In this document: piece after piece, positions 25,331 to 34,275 of the stretch
Layout: each line of letters opens with the position of its first letter
Position numbering within the stretch: position 1 is the stretch's first letter
From: Phycisphaerales bacterium
Lineage (GTDB): Bacteria; Planctomycetota; Phycisphaerae; Phycisphaerales; SM1A02
NCBI GenBank assembly: GCA_022446885.1
Contig: JAKVBU010000012.1
Coordinates: 48,440-112,439, forward strand
Length of the DNA stretch: 64,000 bases
Direction of reading: 5' to 3'
Position numbers and translations under genes: made by a program
Notes under the pieces: generated by a model
What the model saw: the letters and a program-made list of their open reading frames with translations, nothing else
What the model was told of the DNA's origin: nothing
Database searches by the model: none

Positions 25331-27057
25331 AGTTGAAAGAGAACCGCGTTCCGGATGCGCAGTGGCATTGGCCAGCGATCATCGCGGTGATTGCGTTCGT
25401 GCTCATCTATCTGGTGGCATTGGACTGGCGGCCGCTGGTCGTTCCCGACGAAGCTCGATATGCGGCCATCCCACTGGAGATGATCCAGACCGGCGATTGG
25501 ACAGTACCGCATCTGCTGGGTGTTGAATACTTCGAGAAGCCTGTTGCGGGCTACTGGCTCACGGCCGCCGCGTTTCAAGTCTTTGGTGACAACACGTTTG
25601 CCTTGCGCTTACCATCGGCACTAGCGTCGGCTCTTGCGGCGATTGTTGTCTTCGTGATTGCTCGCCGGGCGACCGGCCGCCGAGACCTCGCAGCACTCTC
25701 ATCGCTTGTCTTGTTGACGATGATTGAACCGTCCATTCTGGGAACCACCGCGGTACTCGACGCGCCCTTCTCGGCGCTCGTGACACTCACCATCGGCTGC
25801 TTCTGGATGGGATTCTCATCAAAGGGCGCCCCTCGGTTCTGGTGGCTGGCTGCGGCGGGCGGTGCTGCGGGCGCGGCCTTTCTCATCAAGGGGTTCTTGG
25901 GCTTCGTCATTCCGGGCATGGTGCTCGCACCGTGGCTTGCATGGTGTCAGCAGTGGCGAGCGCTGTTTCTGTGGCCATGGATCTGTCTGGCCGGGGCCCT
26001 CGTCGTGGCCGGGCCATGGTCTTTGGCGGTGCACAGTGCCAATGGCGACTACTGGCATTACTTCTTCTGGGTGGAACACATCAATCGGTTCCTTGGTGGA
26101 GCCAAGGCGCAACACCCCGAGCCGTGGTGGTACTTCCTCGCGATTCTCCCGGTAGGCATGATCCCCTGGATCTTCGCTGCTCCGCTCGCGGCGGCAGGGG
26201 CCGCTCGACGTGGGTTTGGCTCGCCATGGTCAAAGCTGCTGCTGTGCTGGATCGCCTTGCCACTTGCCTTCTTCAGCGTGTCTTCAGGGAAGTTGCCGAC
26301 CTACATCTTGCCCCTCTTCCCGCCACTGGCGATCGTGATTACCTGTGGCCTCTACACATGGTTCACCCGACCTCTACCCGCGCCGTCGTTCAAGGCCTTC
26401 CTGCCTGCACTACTGCTCTTTGTCTTCGCGTTCATTGCGGTGGTTGTCTGGCTTGTCTTGTCGCCGGAACAGGGCCCTTGGGAAGACGGCGGTACGTGGA
26501 GATTTCCCGTCGCAGCGATTGCACTTGTCCTGTGGGGCCTCATCGAGATCGCAGCCAATCAGAGTTCATCTGCAGACCGCCGGTTGCTTCTCAACGGGAT
26601 GGCGCCTGTGGCCATGCTTGTGCTCGTTCCAATGCTCATGCCCACTGGCTACATGCAGGTGAGCAAGGTTCCCGAGCATGTGCTCGACCCAATTGCCGCC
26701 AAGTGGCCCGATGCCGCTCTGTTGGGTGACGAAGATCTGGCACATGCGGTGGGATGGGCTTGGCGTCGACCGCGTGATGTGGTGATCTTTGGTGGCCCTG
26801 GCGAACTCAAGTGGGGGCTCGAAACCTACGAGCACAACGCATCCAAGATCGTGGGCCCCGAAGATCTGGCATCCATCGTGAATGGGCGATCTGGCCCAGT
26901 CGTGGTGGCCTTGACCAAGATTTGGCCCAGTTGGGGCCTTGACGACCTGTCGCACCTGCCCCCACACGAGCGATTTGATGACCGCGGCATCTCAGTGCTG
27001 GTTTGGCCGGGGCCAAATCAGCCTGTTGAAACCTCCTCGGCCACATCTGGATCCTGA
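25327..27057 (+). CDS. arnT: Lipid A L-Ara4N transferase ArnT (GT83)
   Basis: 576 residues with about 12 hydrophobic segments and the GT-C fold layout. The first periplasmic loop has PDEARYAAIPLEM, the conserved acidic motif of ArnT/PMT enzymes, followed by LLGVEYFEKPVAGYW; KLPTYILPLFPPLAIV matches the later family motif. ArnT transfers L-Ara4N from undecaprenyl phosphate to lipid A phosphates at the periplasmic face, lowering negative charge and usually giving polymyxin resistance. It is the last gene of the BCADT set. The adjacent downstream gene is a broken BNR-repeat protein. Confidence 0.93.
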   Translation: MKLKENRVPDAQWHWPAIIAVIAFVLIYLVALDWRPLVVPDEARYAAIPLEMIQTGDWTVPHLLGVEYFEKPVAGYWLTAAAFQVFGDNTFALRLPSALASALAAIVVFVIARRATGRRDLAALSSLVLLTMIEPSILGTTAVLDAPFSALVTLTIGCFWMGFSSKGAPRFWWLAAAGGAAGAAFLIKGFLGFVIPGMVLAPWLAWCQQWRALFLWPWICLAGALVVAGPWSLAVHSANGDYWHYFFWVEHINRFLGGAKAQHPEPWWYFLAILPVGMIPWIFAAPLAAAGAARRGFGSPWSKLLLCWIALPLAFFSVSSGKLPTYILPLFPPLAIVITCGLYTWFTRPLPAPSFKAFLPALLLFVFAFIAVVVWLVLSPEQGPWEDGGTWRFPVAAIALVLWGLIEIAANQSSSADRRLLLNGMAPVAMLVLVPMLMPTGYMQVSKVPEHVLDPIAAKWPDAALLGDEDLAHAVGWAWRRPRDVVIFGGPGELKWGLETYEHNASKIVGPEDLASIVNGRSGPVVVALTKIWPSWGLDDLSHLPPHERFDDRGISVLVWPGPNQPVETSSATSGS

Positions 27058-27101
27058 ACCGGGCACAATGGGCCCATGCCCGAAGTGCGACTCTCACCAG
27101 C

Positions 27102-27975
27102 GACCCGCCGGAAGGGTGGTCGCCCAAGAGCAGGCCGGTAGAAGGTGAGCCTGTGGCGTGGCGGCTGCGAATGATCTGGGCATTTGGGTTTGGTACCGAG
27201 GCCCAGCCCGGGAGAGTTTGGCTGGGAACGCTTCCAGGTTGGGCTGTTCAAGAGTGACGACAACGGGGAATCGTGGGTCATGTGCGAGTCGCTCTGGATG
27301 GACGAGCGGCGAGAGGAGTGGTTTGCTGGTGGCATGGAGGAACCGGGCATCCACAGCATCTGTGTAGACCCCCGCGATGGCACCAATGTGTCGATCGCGG
27401 TGTCCTGCGGAGGCGTCTGGCACACGCAAGACGACGGGCAGACGTGGGAGCTGGCATGCACGGGCATGCGGGCGGCCTATCTGCCCAAGGAACTTGAGTT
27501 CAGCGAGAACGTGCAGGATCCACACATCATGGTTCGGTGCCCGGCCAATCCGGACCGGCTTTGGGTGCAGCATCACAATGCAGTGTTCAGAAGTGACGAT
27601 GGCGGTCGATCGTGGGCCGAGTTGACGAGCGCTATCCCCTCCGGTTTCGGATTCGCAGTCGCATCGCATCCGCACGATCCGGACACAGCATGGTTCATAC
27701 CCGCCGTGAGTGATGAGGAGCGTATTCCGGTCGACGGTCGAATGGTCGTTTCAATGACGAGGGATGCTGGCAAGTCATTCCAAATCATGGACGACGGCCT
27801 GCCGGACTCGTCGTGGGATCTCGTCTTTCGCCATGCCCTCGATGTCTCGGGTGACGGAACAGTGTTGGCATTCGGTTCAACAACCGGAAACCTGTTTGTG
27901 AGCGAGGACTCGGGTAAGACTTGGTCCTGTGTGCATCGCCACCTGCCACCGATCCATGCCGTCGAAGTCATTTGA
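27102..27975 (+). pseudogene. Truncated, frameshifted WD40/BNR-repeat (sialidase-like) protein
   Basis: From 27184 an open frame of 263 residues carries BNR repeats (SDDNGESW, TQDDGQTW, SDDGGRSW, SEDSGKTW) and family segments such as PGIHSICVDPRDG, SCGGVW, GMRAAYLP and QDPHIMVRCP. Just upstream, another frame (27102-27239) reads DPPEGWSPKSR and PGRVWLGTLPG, which is the expected preceding part of the same family. The two join if one T is removed from GGTTGGG at 27237-27243. The first hundred or so residues expected for the family are missing, replaced by the end of arnT. It is probably a decayed gene; a sequencing error could explain the frameshift but not the missing N-terminus. Confidence 0.65.
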
Positions 27976-28049
27976 TCTGATCATCTGAACGACCATCAAC
28001 GCTCGCGCGTAGCACTCTGAGGGGCACTTCCCCCGGATTGGAGGTTGTC

Positions 28050-28664
28050 ATGCGCAACTCGATTCAACGAACCTGGATCGGTCGCCGGGCACCGAACTTC
28101 AACGCACCGGCGGTTCACCCTGACGGCACTGTCATGGAGCGGTTCACCCTCTCCAAGCTTCAAGGCAACTACGTGGCACTGTTCTTTTGGCCACTAGACC
28201 ACACCTTTGTTTGCCCGACCGAGATTCTGGCATTTGATCATCGCCTGCGGGATTTCAATGACCGCAATTGCAAGGTTGTCGGCGTGAGCATCGACTCGGT
28301 CTACAGTCACAAGCACTGGCGAGACACGCCGGTGGATCAGGGCGGAATCGGCCCGGTCGGATTCACCATGGTCAGTGACGTTTCCGGCACAATCGCCGAC
28401 CGTTTCGGCGTGCGTTCAATCGATGGCCCGGCGCTACGGGCCACCTTCCTGCTGGATCGGGATCTCGTCTGCCGTCACATGCTGGTCAACGACCTGACGC
28501 TGGGGCGAAACATCGACGAGACCCTTCGAACACTCGATGCCATTGAGCATGTGGACGTGTTCGGTGAAGTCTGCCCGGCCAACTGGCGAGACGGCCAGGC
28601 GGCGCTGCAGCCAACTGCTGAAGCGACGGCCTCATGGCTGAGGCGAAACGGGTCTGAGCTGTGA
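28050..28664 (+). CDS. 2-Cys peroxiredoxin (AhpC/Prx1 type)
   Basis: 204 residues from the ATG at 28050, with GGAGG five bases upstream. FWPLDHTFVCPTE contains the peroxidatic Cys55 and GEVCPANW the resolving Cys175, the standard arrangement for typical 2-Cys peroxiredoxins that reduce hydrogen peroxide and organic peroxides. VVGVSIDSVYSHKHWRDTP matches the AhpC group. No AhpF or other dedicated reductase is adjacent. A GGGGCACTTCCCC hairpin lies just before the ribosome-binding site, and a strong inverted repeat follows the gene. Confidence 0.93.
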   Translation: MRNSIQRTWIGRRAPNFNAPAVHPDGTVMERFTLSKLQGNYVALFFWPLDHTFVCPTEILAFDHRLRDFNDRNCKVVGVSIDSVYSHKHWRDTPVDQGGIGPVGFTMVSDVSGTIADRFGVRSIDGPALRATFLLDRDLVCRHMLVNDLTLGRNIDETLRTLDAIEHVDVFGEVCPANWRDGQAALQPTAEATASWLRRNGSEL

Positions 28665-28678
28665 CCCGCTCGCGCATT

Positions 28679-28712
28679 GGATCGGAGCCCTCACGTATGA
28701 CGGCTCCGATCC
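28679..28712 (+). terminator. Strong hairpin after the peroxiredoxin gene
   Basis: GGATCGGAGCC and its exact reverse complement flank a 12-base loop, giving an 11-bp stem starting 14 bases after the stop codon. The following bases (TCTCGTGTTG) are not a clean U-tract, so termination efficiency is uncertain, but position and stem strength fit an intrinsic terminator. Confidence 0.6.
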
Positions 28713-28835
28713 TCTCGTGTTGCGCTTCCATCGGCCGTTGGATCTCACGATGCAGCCATCGGATCTTCGACTGCACCGCCGCCGACGTGCGGCAGGCTTC
28801 AAGCCTCGGTTTCATGGCCCTGCTAGGGTGAATGC

Positions 28836-29963
28836 ATGGCCGGGCCGCGGATTGTCGTTGTGGGGGTGGGCACGATGGGAAGCGCCGCCTGTGCGCATCT
28901 TGCACAGCGCGGGGCCCAAGTCATCGGGCTTGAGCGGTTCACAATCGGACATGAGTTTGGATCGCATGGTGGTCAGTCGCGTGCCTTCAGGCTGGCCTAC
29001 TACGAGCATCCGGACTACGTGCCACTGCTCAAGCGATCACGAGATCTCTGGCTGTCGCTCAATGAGCGAACGGCCAGGCCCATCTATCAGCCGGTGGGAG
29101 GTGTGTATCTGGCGGCCCCAGGCGCAGATTTCGTTCGCCTTGCCCACGCAGCCGCTGTTGAACACGGGCTGGATGTCGAATTGCTCGATGCCGCCGATGT
29201 GCGAGATCGGTTTCCGATCTTCAGAGTGCCCGAAGATTGGATTGCGCTCGTCGAACGGCCTGCCGGCTTCGTCGTACCGGAGTGGGCGATCGAGGCGCAT
29301 GCCCAGATCGCTCGCCAGCACGGGGCCCAATTGCGAGATGGTGTGCAGGTTCATGGATGGTCGGCAAATGGCGCAGGTGTGCAGGTTGACACCACAGAGG
29401 GCTCCATTGAGGCTGATGGTCTCGTGTTGACGGCGGGCGTGTGGTCGCGCGAACTGGCGCAGGTCGAGGGGTTGGGAATACGACCGTCTCGGCAAGTGCT
29501 CGGCTGGGTCGATGCGCCAGAGGCTGCGCCGGTTGATTTGGGGCAATTGCCGGTCTGGGCGTTGGAACTCGAAGACACGTCAGTGCTGTATGGGTTCCCG
29601 CGCATGAGCGGCCTGCCCGGCCCGACGGGGTTCAAGATTGCCAGACATTGGCCTGCTGCAACGATCAACCCTGACGACCTCGATCGCTCCACGCACCCGG
29701 ATGATGCGGACGACTTCATGCCTCATCTACGGGAGTTTCTGCCAGGAGCCGAGGGGGAAGTGCGAGACATGCGCATTTGCCTCTACGGCAACTCGGCCGA
29801 CGGGCACTTTCGAACAGGGCGGCATCCAGAGAGTGACGCCGTGGTTGTGGCCGCGGGGTTCAGTGGCCATGGGATGAAGTTCCAACCGGTCATCGGCGAG
29901 ATACTGGCAGACCTCGCGCTGGAAGGTACGACCCCCCACGCCATCGACTTCATCTCACTCTGA
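28836..29963 (+). CDS. Monomeric sarcosine oxidase / N-methyl-tryptophan oxidase-type flavoenzyme
   Basis: 375 residues, close to monomeric sarcosine oxidase (about 385). IVVVGVGTMGSAACAHLAQRG is the FAD-binding motif, SHGGQSRAFRLAYYEHPDYVPL is the family signature, and Cys315 in MRICLYGNSADGHF matches the covalent flavin cysteine of the family. These enzymes oxidise N-methyl amino acids, releasing formaldehyde and hydrogen peroxide. The peroxiredoxin gene immediately upstream would suit peroxide removal, although a likely terminator separates them. Whether the substrate is sarcosine, N-methyltryptophan or another amine is not evident. Confidence 0.85.
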   Translation: MAGPRIVVVGVGTMGSAACAHLAQRGAQVIGLERFTIGHEFGSHGGQSRAFRLAYYEHPDYVPLLKRSRDLWLSLNERTARPIYQPVGGVYLAAPGADFVRLAHAAAVEHGLDVELLDAADVRDRFPIFRVPEDWIALVERPAGFVVPEWAIEAHAQIARQHGAQLRDGVQVHGWSANGAGVQVDTTEGSIEADGLVLTAGVWSRELAQVEGLGIRPSRQVLGWVDAPEAAPVDLGQLPVWALELEDTSVLYGFPRMSGLPGPTGFKIARHWPAATINPDDLDRSTHPDDADDFMPHLREFLPGAEGEVRDMRICLYGNSADGHFRTGRHPESDAVVVAAGFSGHGMKFQPVIGEILADLALEGTTPHAIDFISL

Positions 29964-29985
29964 CACGTTCGTGCAGCAGAGGGCG

Positions 29986-30822
29986 TCAATCGCCCTGCTG
30001 GCGGTACTCGCGGATCTTCATTCGGATGTGCCCGTAGTACTGCATCTTGAGACGGGCCAAGGCGAGACCGGCCCGCCCGTCAAGGAAGCCCCGCTTCACA
30101 ATCCACGAGAGCACGAAGTAGGCCGCCGGGAACCACCAGCGTTCTATCTTGGCGTACTTGCTGCGCTGTCTTGGAGTAAGCGCCAGCCACGCTTCGCTGC
30201 CCTTGGGGCCGAGGGCCAGGTATCGGCGGGCTTCCCACGCGGAGTAGTCGTTGTGCTTGGCGAGGTAGGAGTCAAGCCCACGTCGATCGTCATGGTCGAT
30301 GGGAGACTTGATCGTGCCGATGGATCCCTTCAGCACCGGGTGCTCATGCACCTCCATGTCCAGATGGCTCCAGCGATCTTCGTCGATTCGTTCGTACCGG
30401 CCGACTGCGTGCTTGAAGAAGGCCAGTTTGGAGAAGGGGTCACCGTGCCTGAGGAAACGCCCCATGAACCAGTTGTGAAACGTGAGCCAGCATCCAACAT
30501 GGACATCTGCCTCAACAACCGCAGCGAGTTCATCACAGAAGGCGTCGCTGATGAACTCATCCGCATCCAGAAACAGCACCCACTCGGTTTCGGGTGTGTG
30601 GTTGTCGAGATACCAGTTTCGCTTCTTGGGGAACTTCCCATTCCACTTGAACTGCACGACCTCAGCACCATGTTCACGCGCGATGTCAGGCGTGCCGTCC
30701 GTACTTCCGGAATCCACGACCACGACTCGCTCGAAGCGGGTCAATCGCTCCAGACATCGAGGCAGATTCTTCGCTTCGTTCCGAACTGGAACGACGACAG
30801 TGACTGGAATCGAGTCGGACAT
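29986..30822 (-). CDS. Family 2 glycosyltransferase (WaaE/KdtX-like)
   Basis: 278 residues. VTVVVPVRNEAKNLPRCL, VVVVDSGSTDGT and FLDADEFISD are the GT2 nucleotide-binding elements, and FPKKRNWYLDNH plus the DMEVHEHPVLKG segment match the WaaE/KdtX group that adds a sugar to lipopolysaccharide inner core, along with related exopolysaccharide enzymes. The C-terminal third has a basic, partly hydrophobic segment (YFVLSWIVKRGFLDG) that may touch the membrane. Acceptor and donor are unknown. It lies 7 bases downstream of dps on the same strand. Confidence 0.8.
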   Translation of the reverse strand: MSDSIPVTVVVPVRNEAKNLPRCLERLTRFERVVVVDSGSTDGTPDIAREHGAEVVQFKWNGKFPKKRNWYLDNHTPETEWVLFLDADEFISDAFCDELAAVVEADVHVGCWLTFHNWFMGRFLRHGDPFSKLAFFKHAVGRYERIDEDRWSHLDMEVHEHPVLKGSIGTIKSPIDHDDRRGLDSYLAKHNDYSAWEARRYLALGPKGSEAWLALTPRQRSKYAKIERWWFPAAYFVLSWIVKRGFLDGRAGLALARLKMQYYGHIRMKIREYRQQGD

Positions 30823-30829
30823 GTGCGGA

Positions 30830-31312
30830 TCAGGACTCGGCCTGCTGATGGGCTTCCACGAACCAGAGCCACTTGTCCAGGCCTCGGGAAACTTCCGTGA
30901 ACAGGTCGGCAGTGTCAGCGTCGCCCAGATCTTCCGATGACCCGATCGCCGCCCTTATGGTGCGGCCGACAACGGACAGCCGCTGAGCAACGGCGGCAAC
31001 GTGATCCTTGCACGTCACGGCACCGTGGGGGTACTCCTCCAGATTCGATGCTTCGGCGGCGTCTCGAACCGTTCCATTGGCGGTACCGCCCAATTGCACG
31101 ATACGTTCGGCGATGAGATCGACCCAGTCGTTGAGGTCATCCCAGAGTTCGTCGAACATCTTGTGCAGACCGATGAATTGGGGGCCCTTCACATTCCAAT
31201 GGGCCTGCTTGGCCATGGATGTCAGGTCGATGGTGTCGGCCAGACGTGCATTGAGCAAGGCGCAAAGATTGGTTCGTGACTCAGCCGGAAGATCATTGAG
31301 CGTTGCATGCAT
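30830..31312 (-). CDS. dps: Dps family DNA-protection ferritin-like protein
   Basis: 160 residues from the ATG at 31312, with GGAGG six bases upstream. The ferroxidase ligands are in the normal places: KQAHWNVKGPQFIGLHKMFDEL gives the His and Asp/Glu ligands, with DWVDLIAERIVQLGG following. Dps dodecamers oxidise and store iron using hydrogen peroxide and shield DNA under starvation or oxidative stress. The N-terminal tail has no obvious Lys-rich DNA-binding stretch. It is upstream of the glycosyltransferase on the same strand. Confidence 0.93.
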   Translation of the reverse strand: MHATLNDLPAESRTNLCALLNARLADTIDLTSMAKQAHWNVKGPQFIGLHKMFDELWDDLNDWVDLIAERIVQLGGTANGTVRDAAEASNLEEYPHGAVTCKDHVAAVAQRLSVVGRTIRAAIGSSEDLGDADTADLFTEVSRGLDKWLWFVEAHQQAES

Positions 31313-31390
31313 GGTGCACCTCCAGCACCTGCAGAGTCTAACGGGAGGGCCCGCCGCGGGTTTGCCCCCGCGGCGAGCCACCCTGGCGCA

Positions 31391-34003
31391 CTACTCAAGA
31401 CCCTCATGAATCACGTCGAGCAGCGTCTCGTTTCGGTCGGCCGTGACCTCCCAGAACATCACCCCACCCAACTCCAGATCGTTGACATAGTCCACCTTGT
31501 GTTGCATGGACAGGGCGTCGTCATAGGAGATGAAGTGCCCACCATGGGCATCGGGATTCCAGGCCCACGGCACCATCGCGTACGGGTCGCGGTGCACGGT
31601 GTATCCGCCGGACTCGAGCAGTTCCTCGATCTGCGTGAAGTCATTCACGCCTGTGGGACCAGAACTCCAGTCATCCCAGGTTCCCGGCGGCACAAATGTG
31701 CCTGATTGGAACAAGCCCGCATCGATGTTGGTGACGCCACCCCAGGCTCGACCGTAGAAGGGCACGCCCATGACGATCTTGTCCGGATCTACGCCAGCCT
31801 CCAGCCAAGGTTGGATGGCGCCGTCGCTGTTGTAGTGAAGTCGAACGTTGTCATTGCCTGAAGGGTTGTTGGGATTGGCATACAGGCCGGAGTGGTGTCC
31901 TGTGAGTGAGAGATCCCAGGCGCCCATGAAGTCATATGCCATGACGTTCACCCAGTCGAGGGTCTGTGCCAACTCAGCAAGTTCGTAGTTCTCCAGTTTG
32001 TCCACACCGCCGGCGGAAGCGATCGTGAGCAGATACTCACGGCCATCTTCAGCTTCGGCTGCATCCAGATGTTCGCGGAGTTCCTGCATCAACAGTGTGT
32101 AGTTCTCACGATCTTCCGGCCGGTAGGTGTTGCTGTCGAGCCCGCAGCACACCGGGTATTCCCAATCGATGTCGACGCCGTCGAAGTTGTAGGTTCGGAT
32201 GAACTCCACTGCGGACTCAGCGAAGGTCTCTCTTGACTCTTCTGTGAGCGCCACGTCGCTGAATCGGCCCGACCATGTCCACCCACCCACTGAGATCAGT
32301 GTTTGAATGTGCGGATACTGCTCGCGCAGCACGTTGTTCAACTGGTTGTACGTGCCACGAATCGGCTGATCCCACGTGTCACCGGGGTAGGACCGCTCAA
32401 TGGCCGCCCACGAATCGCCGACAACGACACGGCCGTTTCCGTCGATGTTGGCAAAGGCGTAATTGATGTGCGTGATCTTCTCAAACGGGATGTCTGCAGG
32501 GTGGTAGTCGCGACCGTAGATGCCCCACTCGATGTAGTAGGCAACAACACGCTTGTCGTGATCGGGTTCATCTCCATCATCACCACCACCATCGTCGCCA
32601 CCGTCGTCGCCGCCGCCGTCATCACCACCGTCGCCGCCGTCGTCGCCGCCGCCATCATCGCCGCCATCATCGCCGCCATCATCGCCGCCATCATCACCAC
32701 CGTCGTCGCCGCCGCCGTCATCAGGGCAGGGGCCGAAGTTGGAGATGACCATGAGCAGATCAGAGATCGTGACTGTTCCACTGCCGTCGAAGTCAGCCGA
32801 GCAGTCGATGCAGTCGCCCCAATCCATGAGGACCGCCATGAGGTCTGGCACGTCTACTTCGCCACTGCCATCGAGATCCCACGGGCAGTCATCGGTTGGT
32901 TCATCGCCGGGGCCTCCATCGCCATCACCGTCGATGGATGAAGAGACACTCTGTCCATTCACCTGCACATCTATCGGGCTGGCTGGCCAGCCGCCGGTTC
33001 CAGTGAAGCCCATCGTCACGGTCTCTCCGGGAAGTACCAGAGGGTTCCACGGTGGGTTGGAGAGCACCGTTCGATTGCCCTCATGGCTGAGTATGCAGTT
33101 CCAGGCCTGCTGCACAGTTGGGGTGCCGGCCCAGGAGATCGCCCAGCCGTTCAACGGCTCGGCGTCGGTGGGCAATGTGAGGCTGACCTGTGCTGTGTAG
33201 CCGCTGCCCCATTGATCAGTTGCACTGAAGTCAACGACGCTGGTGGATACATCACCATCATCGCCTCCGTCACCACCACCGTCATCACCTCCATCATCAC
33301 CGCCGCCGTCGCCCCCGTCACCACCTCCGTCATCTCCGCCATTGTCACCGCCGTCGTCGTCGCCGAAGACCACGTCGCTGAGTGAGAAGAACACCTCGCC
33401 GGCGGGGTCAATCCGTTGCCAAGCGACGTAGATCACATGACGGCCATCTCGGAAGGGGAGAACGGCATCAAACTCGTACATCATGCCATTGCGAACGGGC
33501 GACGAGATCTCCAGTGGTTCGAGGTCGTCCCAGGACAAGGGTTGCGTGGGGTCGTAACCATCAGTGCTGATCCACGCATGGAAAATGCTCGGATCGTGGG
33601 GCACATGTGCGTGAAACTCGAAGTGGATCGGCCCTGCCGCGACACTCGTTGCAGGCCAGTCATCCCGGGCCATGTTGAGGCAGGCATATTTGTCGCGGCC
33701 CGCTCCGGCCAATTCCCCGTCTGGGATCATGTCCTGATAGACCGAAGTGTCGGGGTCTCCACCAGCAAACAGATGGCTCCCGTAGGTGCCGTTTGTTCGT
33801 GATACTTCGTGCCAGTCGTAGAACGGCTGTGTGCCACAAGACTGCACTGCCGCAATGTGGGCAGGGTGGGTCGGGTTTTCTGGGTTCGCCTGATAGACGG
33901 CGTAGACCCGACTGACCGGCGACTCCATCGAGCCGTGGGCGAAGAGGCCGGAGGTCAACATCGCTGCGGTCAGCGCCGCTGGGGCGATTGTCTTCAAGGG
34001 CAT
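31391..34003 (-). CDS. Secreted multidomain chitin-degrading enzyme: AA10 LPMO + CBM2 + dockerin repeats + GH18
   Basis: 870 residues. Signal peptide 1-22 is cut before His23, which becomes the N-terminal copper ligand of the LPMO His-brace; His136 in HVPHDPS is the likely second ligand, and GEVFFSLSDVVF at 202-213 is the AA10 end motif. An Asp/Gly linker (215-251) leads to a CBM2-like domain (about 253-350), two dockerin-type calcium repeats (about 375-398 and 403-426), a second Asp/Gly linker (428-480) and a GH18 chitinase (about 485-868). The catalytic GH18 motif is Asp608, Asp611, Asp613, Glu615 in FDGVDIDWE. The LPMO would oxidatively open crystalline chitin, CBM2 bind it and GH18 cleave it. 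Confidence 0.93.
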   Translation of the reverse strand: MPLKTIAPAALTAAMLTSGLFAHGSMESPVSRVYAVYQANPENPTHPAHIAAVQSCGTQPFYDWHEVSRTNGTYGSHLFAGGDPDTSVYQDMIPDGELAGAGRDKYACLNMARDDWPATSVAAGPIHFEFHAHVPHDPSIFHAWISTDGYDPTQPLSWDDLEPLEISSPVRNGMMYEFDAVLPFRDGRHVIYVAWQRIDPAGEVFFSLSDVVFGDDDGGDNGGDDGGGDGGDGGGDDGGDDGGGDGGDDGDVSTSVVDFSATDQWGSGYTAQVSLTLPTDAEPLNGWAISWAGTPTVQQAWNCILSHEGNRTVLSNPPWNPLVLPGETVTMGFTGTGGWPASPIDVQVNGQSVSSSIDGDGDGGPGDEPTDDCPWDLDGSGEVDVPDLMAVLMDWGDCIDCSADFDGSGTVTISDLLMVISNFGPCPDDGGGDDGGDDGGDDGGDDGGDDGGGDDGGDGGDDGGGDDGGDDGGGDDGDEPDHDKRVVAYYIEWGIYGRDYHPADIPFEKITHINYAFANIDGNGRVVVGDSWAAIERSYPGDTWDQPIRGTYNQLNNVLREQYPHIQTLISVGGWTWSGRFSDVALTEESRETFAESAVEFIRTYNFDGVDIDWEYPVCCGLDSNTYRPEDRENYTLLMQELREHLDAAEAEDGREYLLTIASAGGVDKLENYELAELAQTLDWVNVMAYDFMGAWDLSLTGHHSGLYANPNNPSGNDNVRLHYNSDGAIQPWLEAGVDPDKIVMGVPFYGRAWGGVTNIDAGLFQSGTFVPPGTWDDWSSGPTGVNDFTQIEELLESGGYTVHRDPYAMVPWAWNPDAHGGHFISYDDALSMQHKVDYVNDLELGGVMFWEVTADRNETLLDVIHEGLE
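32570..32722. repeat. Low-complexity tract coding the second Asp/Gly linker
   Basis: Short units of the GATGGCGGC type (read on the minus strand) repeat through residues 428-478 of the chitinase fusion. Repeats of 9-15 bases with few silent changes suggest growth by slippage. In calcium-rich seawater the Asp-rich linker may bind calcium; that is inference. Confidence 0.85.
33254..33361. repeat. Low-complexity tract coding the first Asp/Gly linker
   Basis: Same kind of Asp/Gly codon repeats as at 32570-32722, covering residues 215-250 between the LPMO and CBM2 domains. Confidence 0.85.
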
Positions 34004-34275
34004 GGTTTGCCTCCTGATGTAGATTCGAATGAAGGGGGACAGCCAAGGGCCGCGATGACAGTGCGGCGCAACGAGTCTGTGCGTCTATGGACGCATGTGG
34101 GAAGCAGAGAGCCTACGAAGGCTGCGACGCGTGCGCCAGGACTCGATCAGGTGTGCTGTGGAATGAAGCATGGACCGACCCTACCTTCGCGCTCACTGGC
34201 GAGACTGGAAAAATCGGACCAGATGGTCGGGAGGGCTATCATGGGGTCAGGAACGCCCTGGAGACTTCAATCCTC
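34004..34275. other. Intergenic region between divergent chitinase and methyltransferase genes
   Basis: The 272 bases must hold promoters for both directions. An open plus frame from 34087 continues into the methyltransferase but its first 63 codons look non-coding. I see no convincing paired -35/-10 boxes, RNA gene or strong repeat. Confidence 0.4.

Noticed and set aside
32570..33361. Repetitive tracts that could look like a CRISPR or tandem-repeat element
   Set aside because: They are in-frame Asp/Gly linker codons inside the chitinase fusion, with no spacers or constant repeat length.
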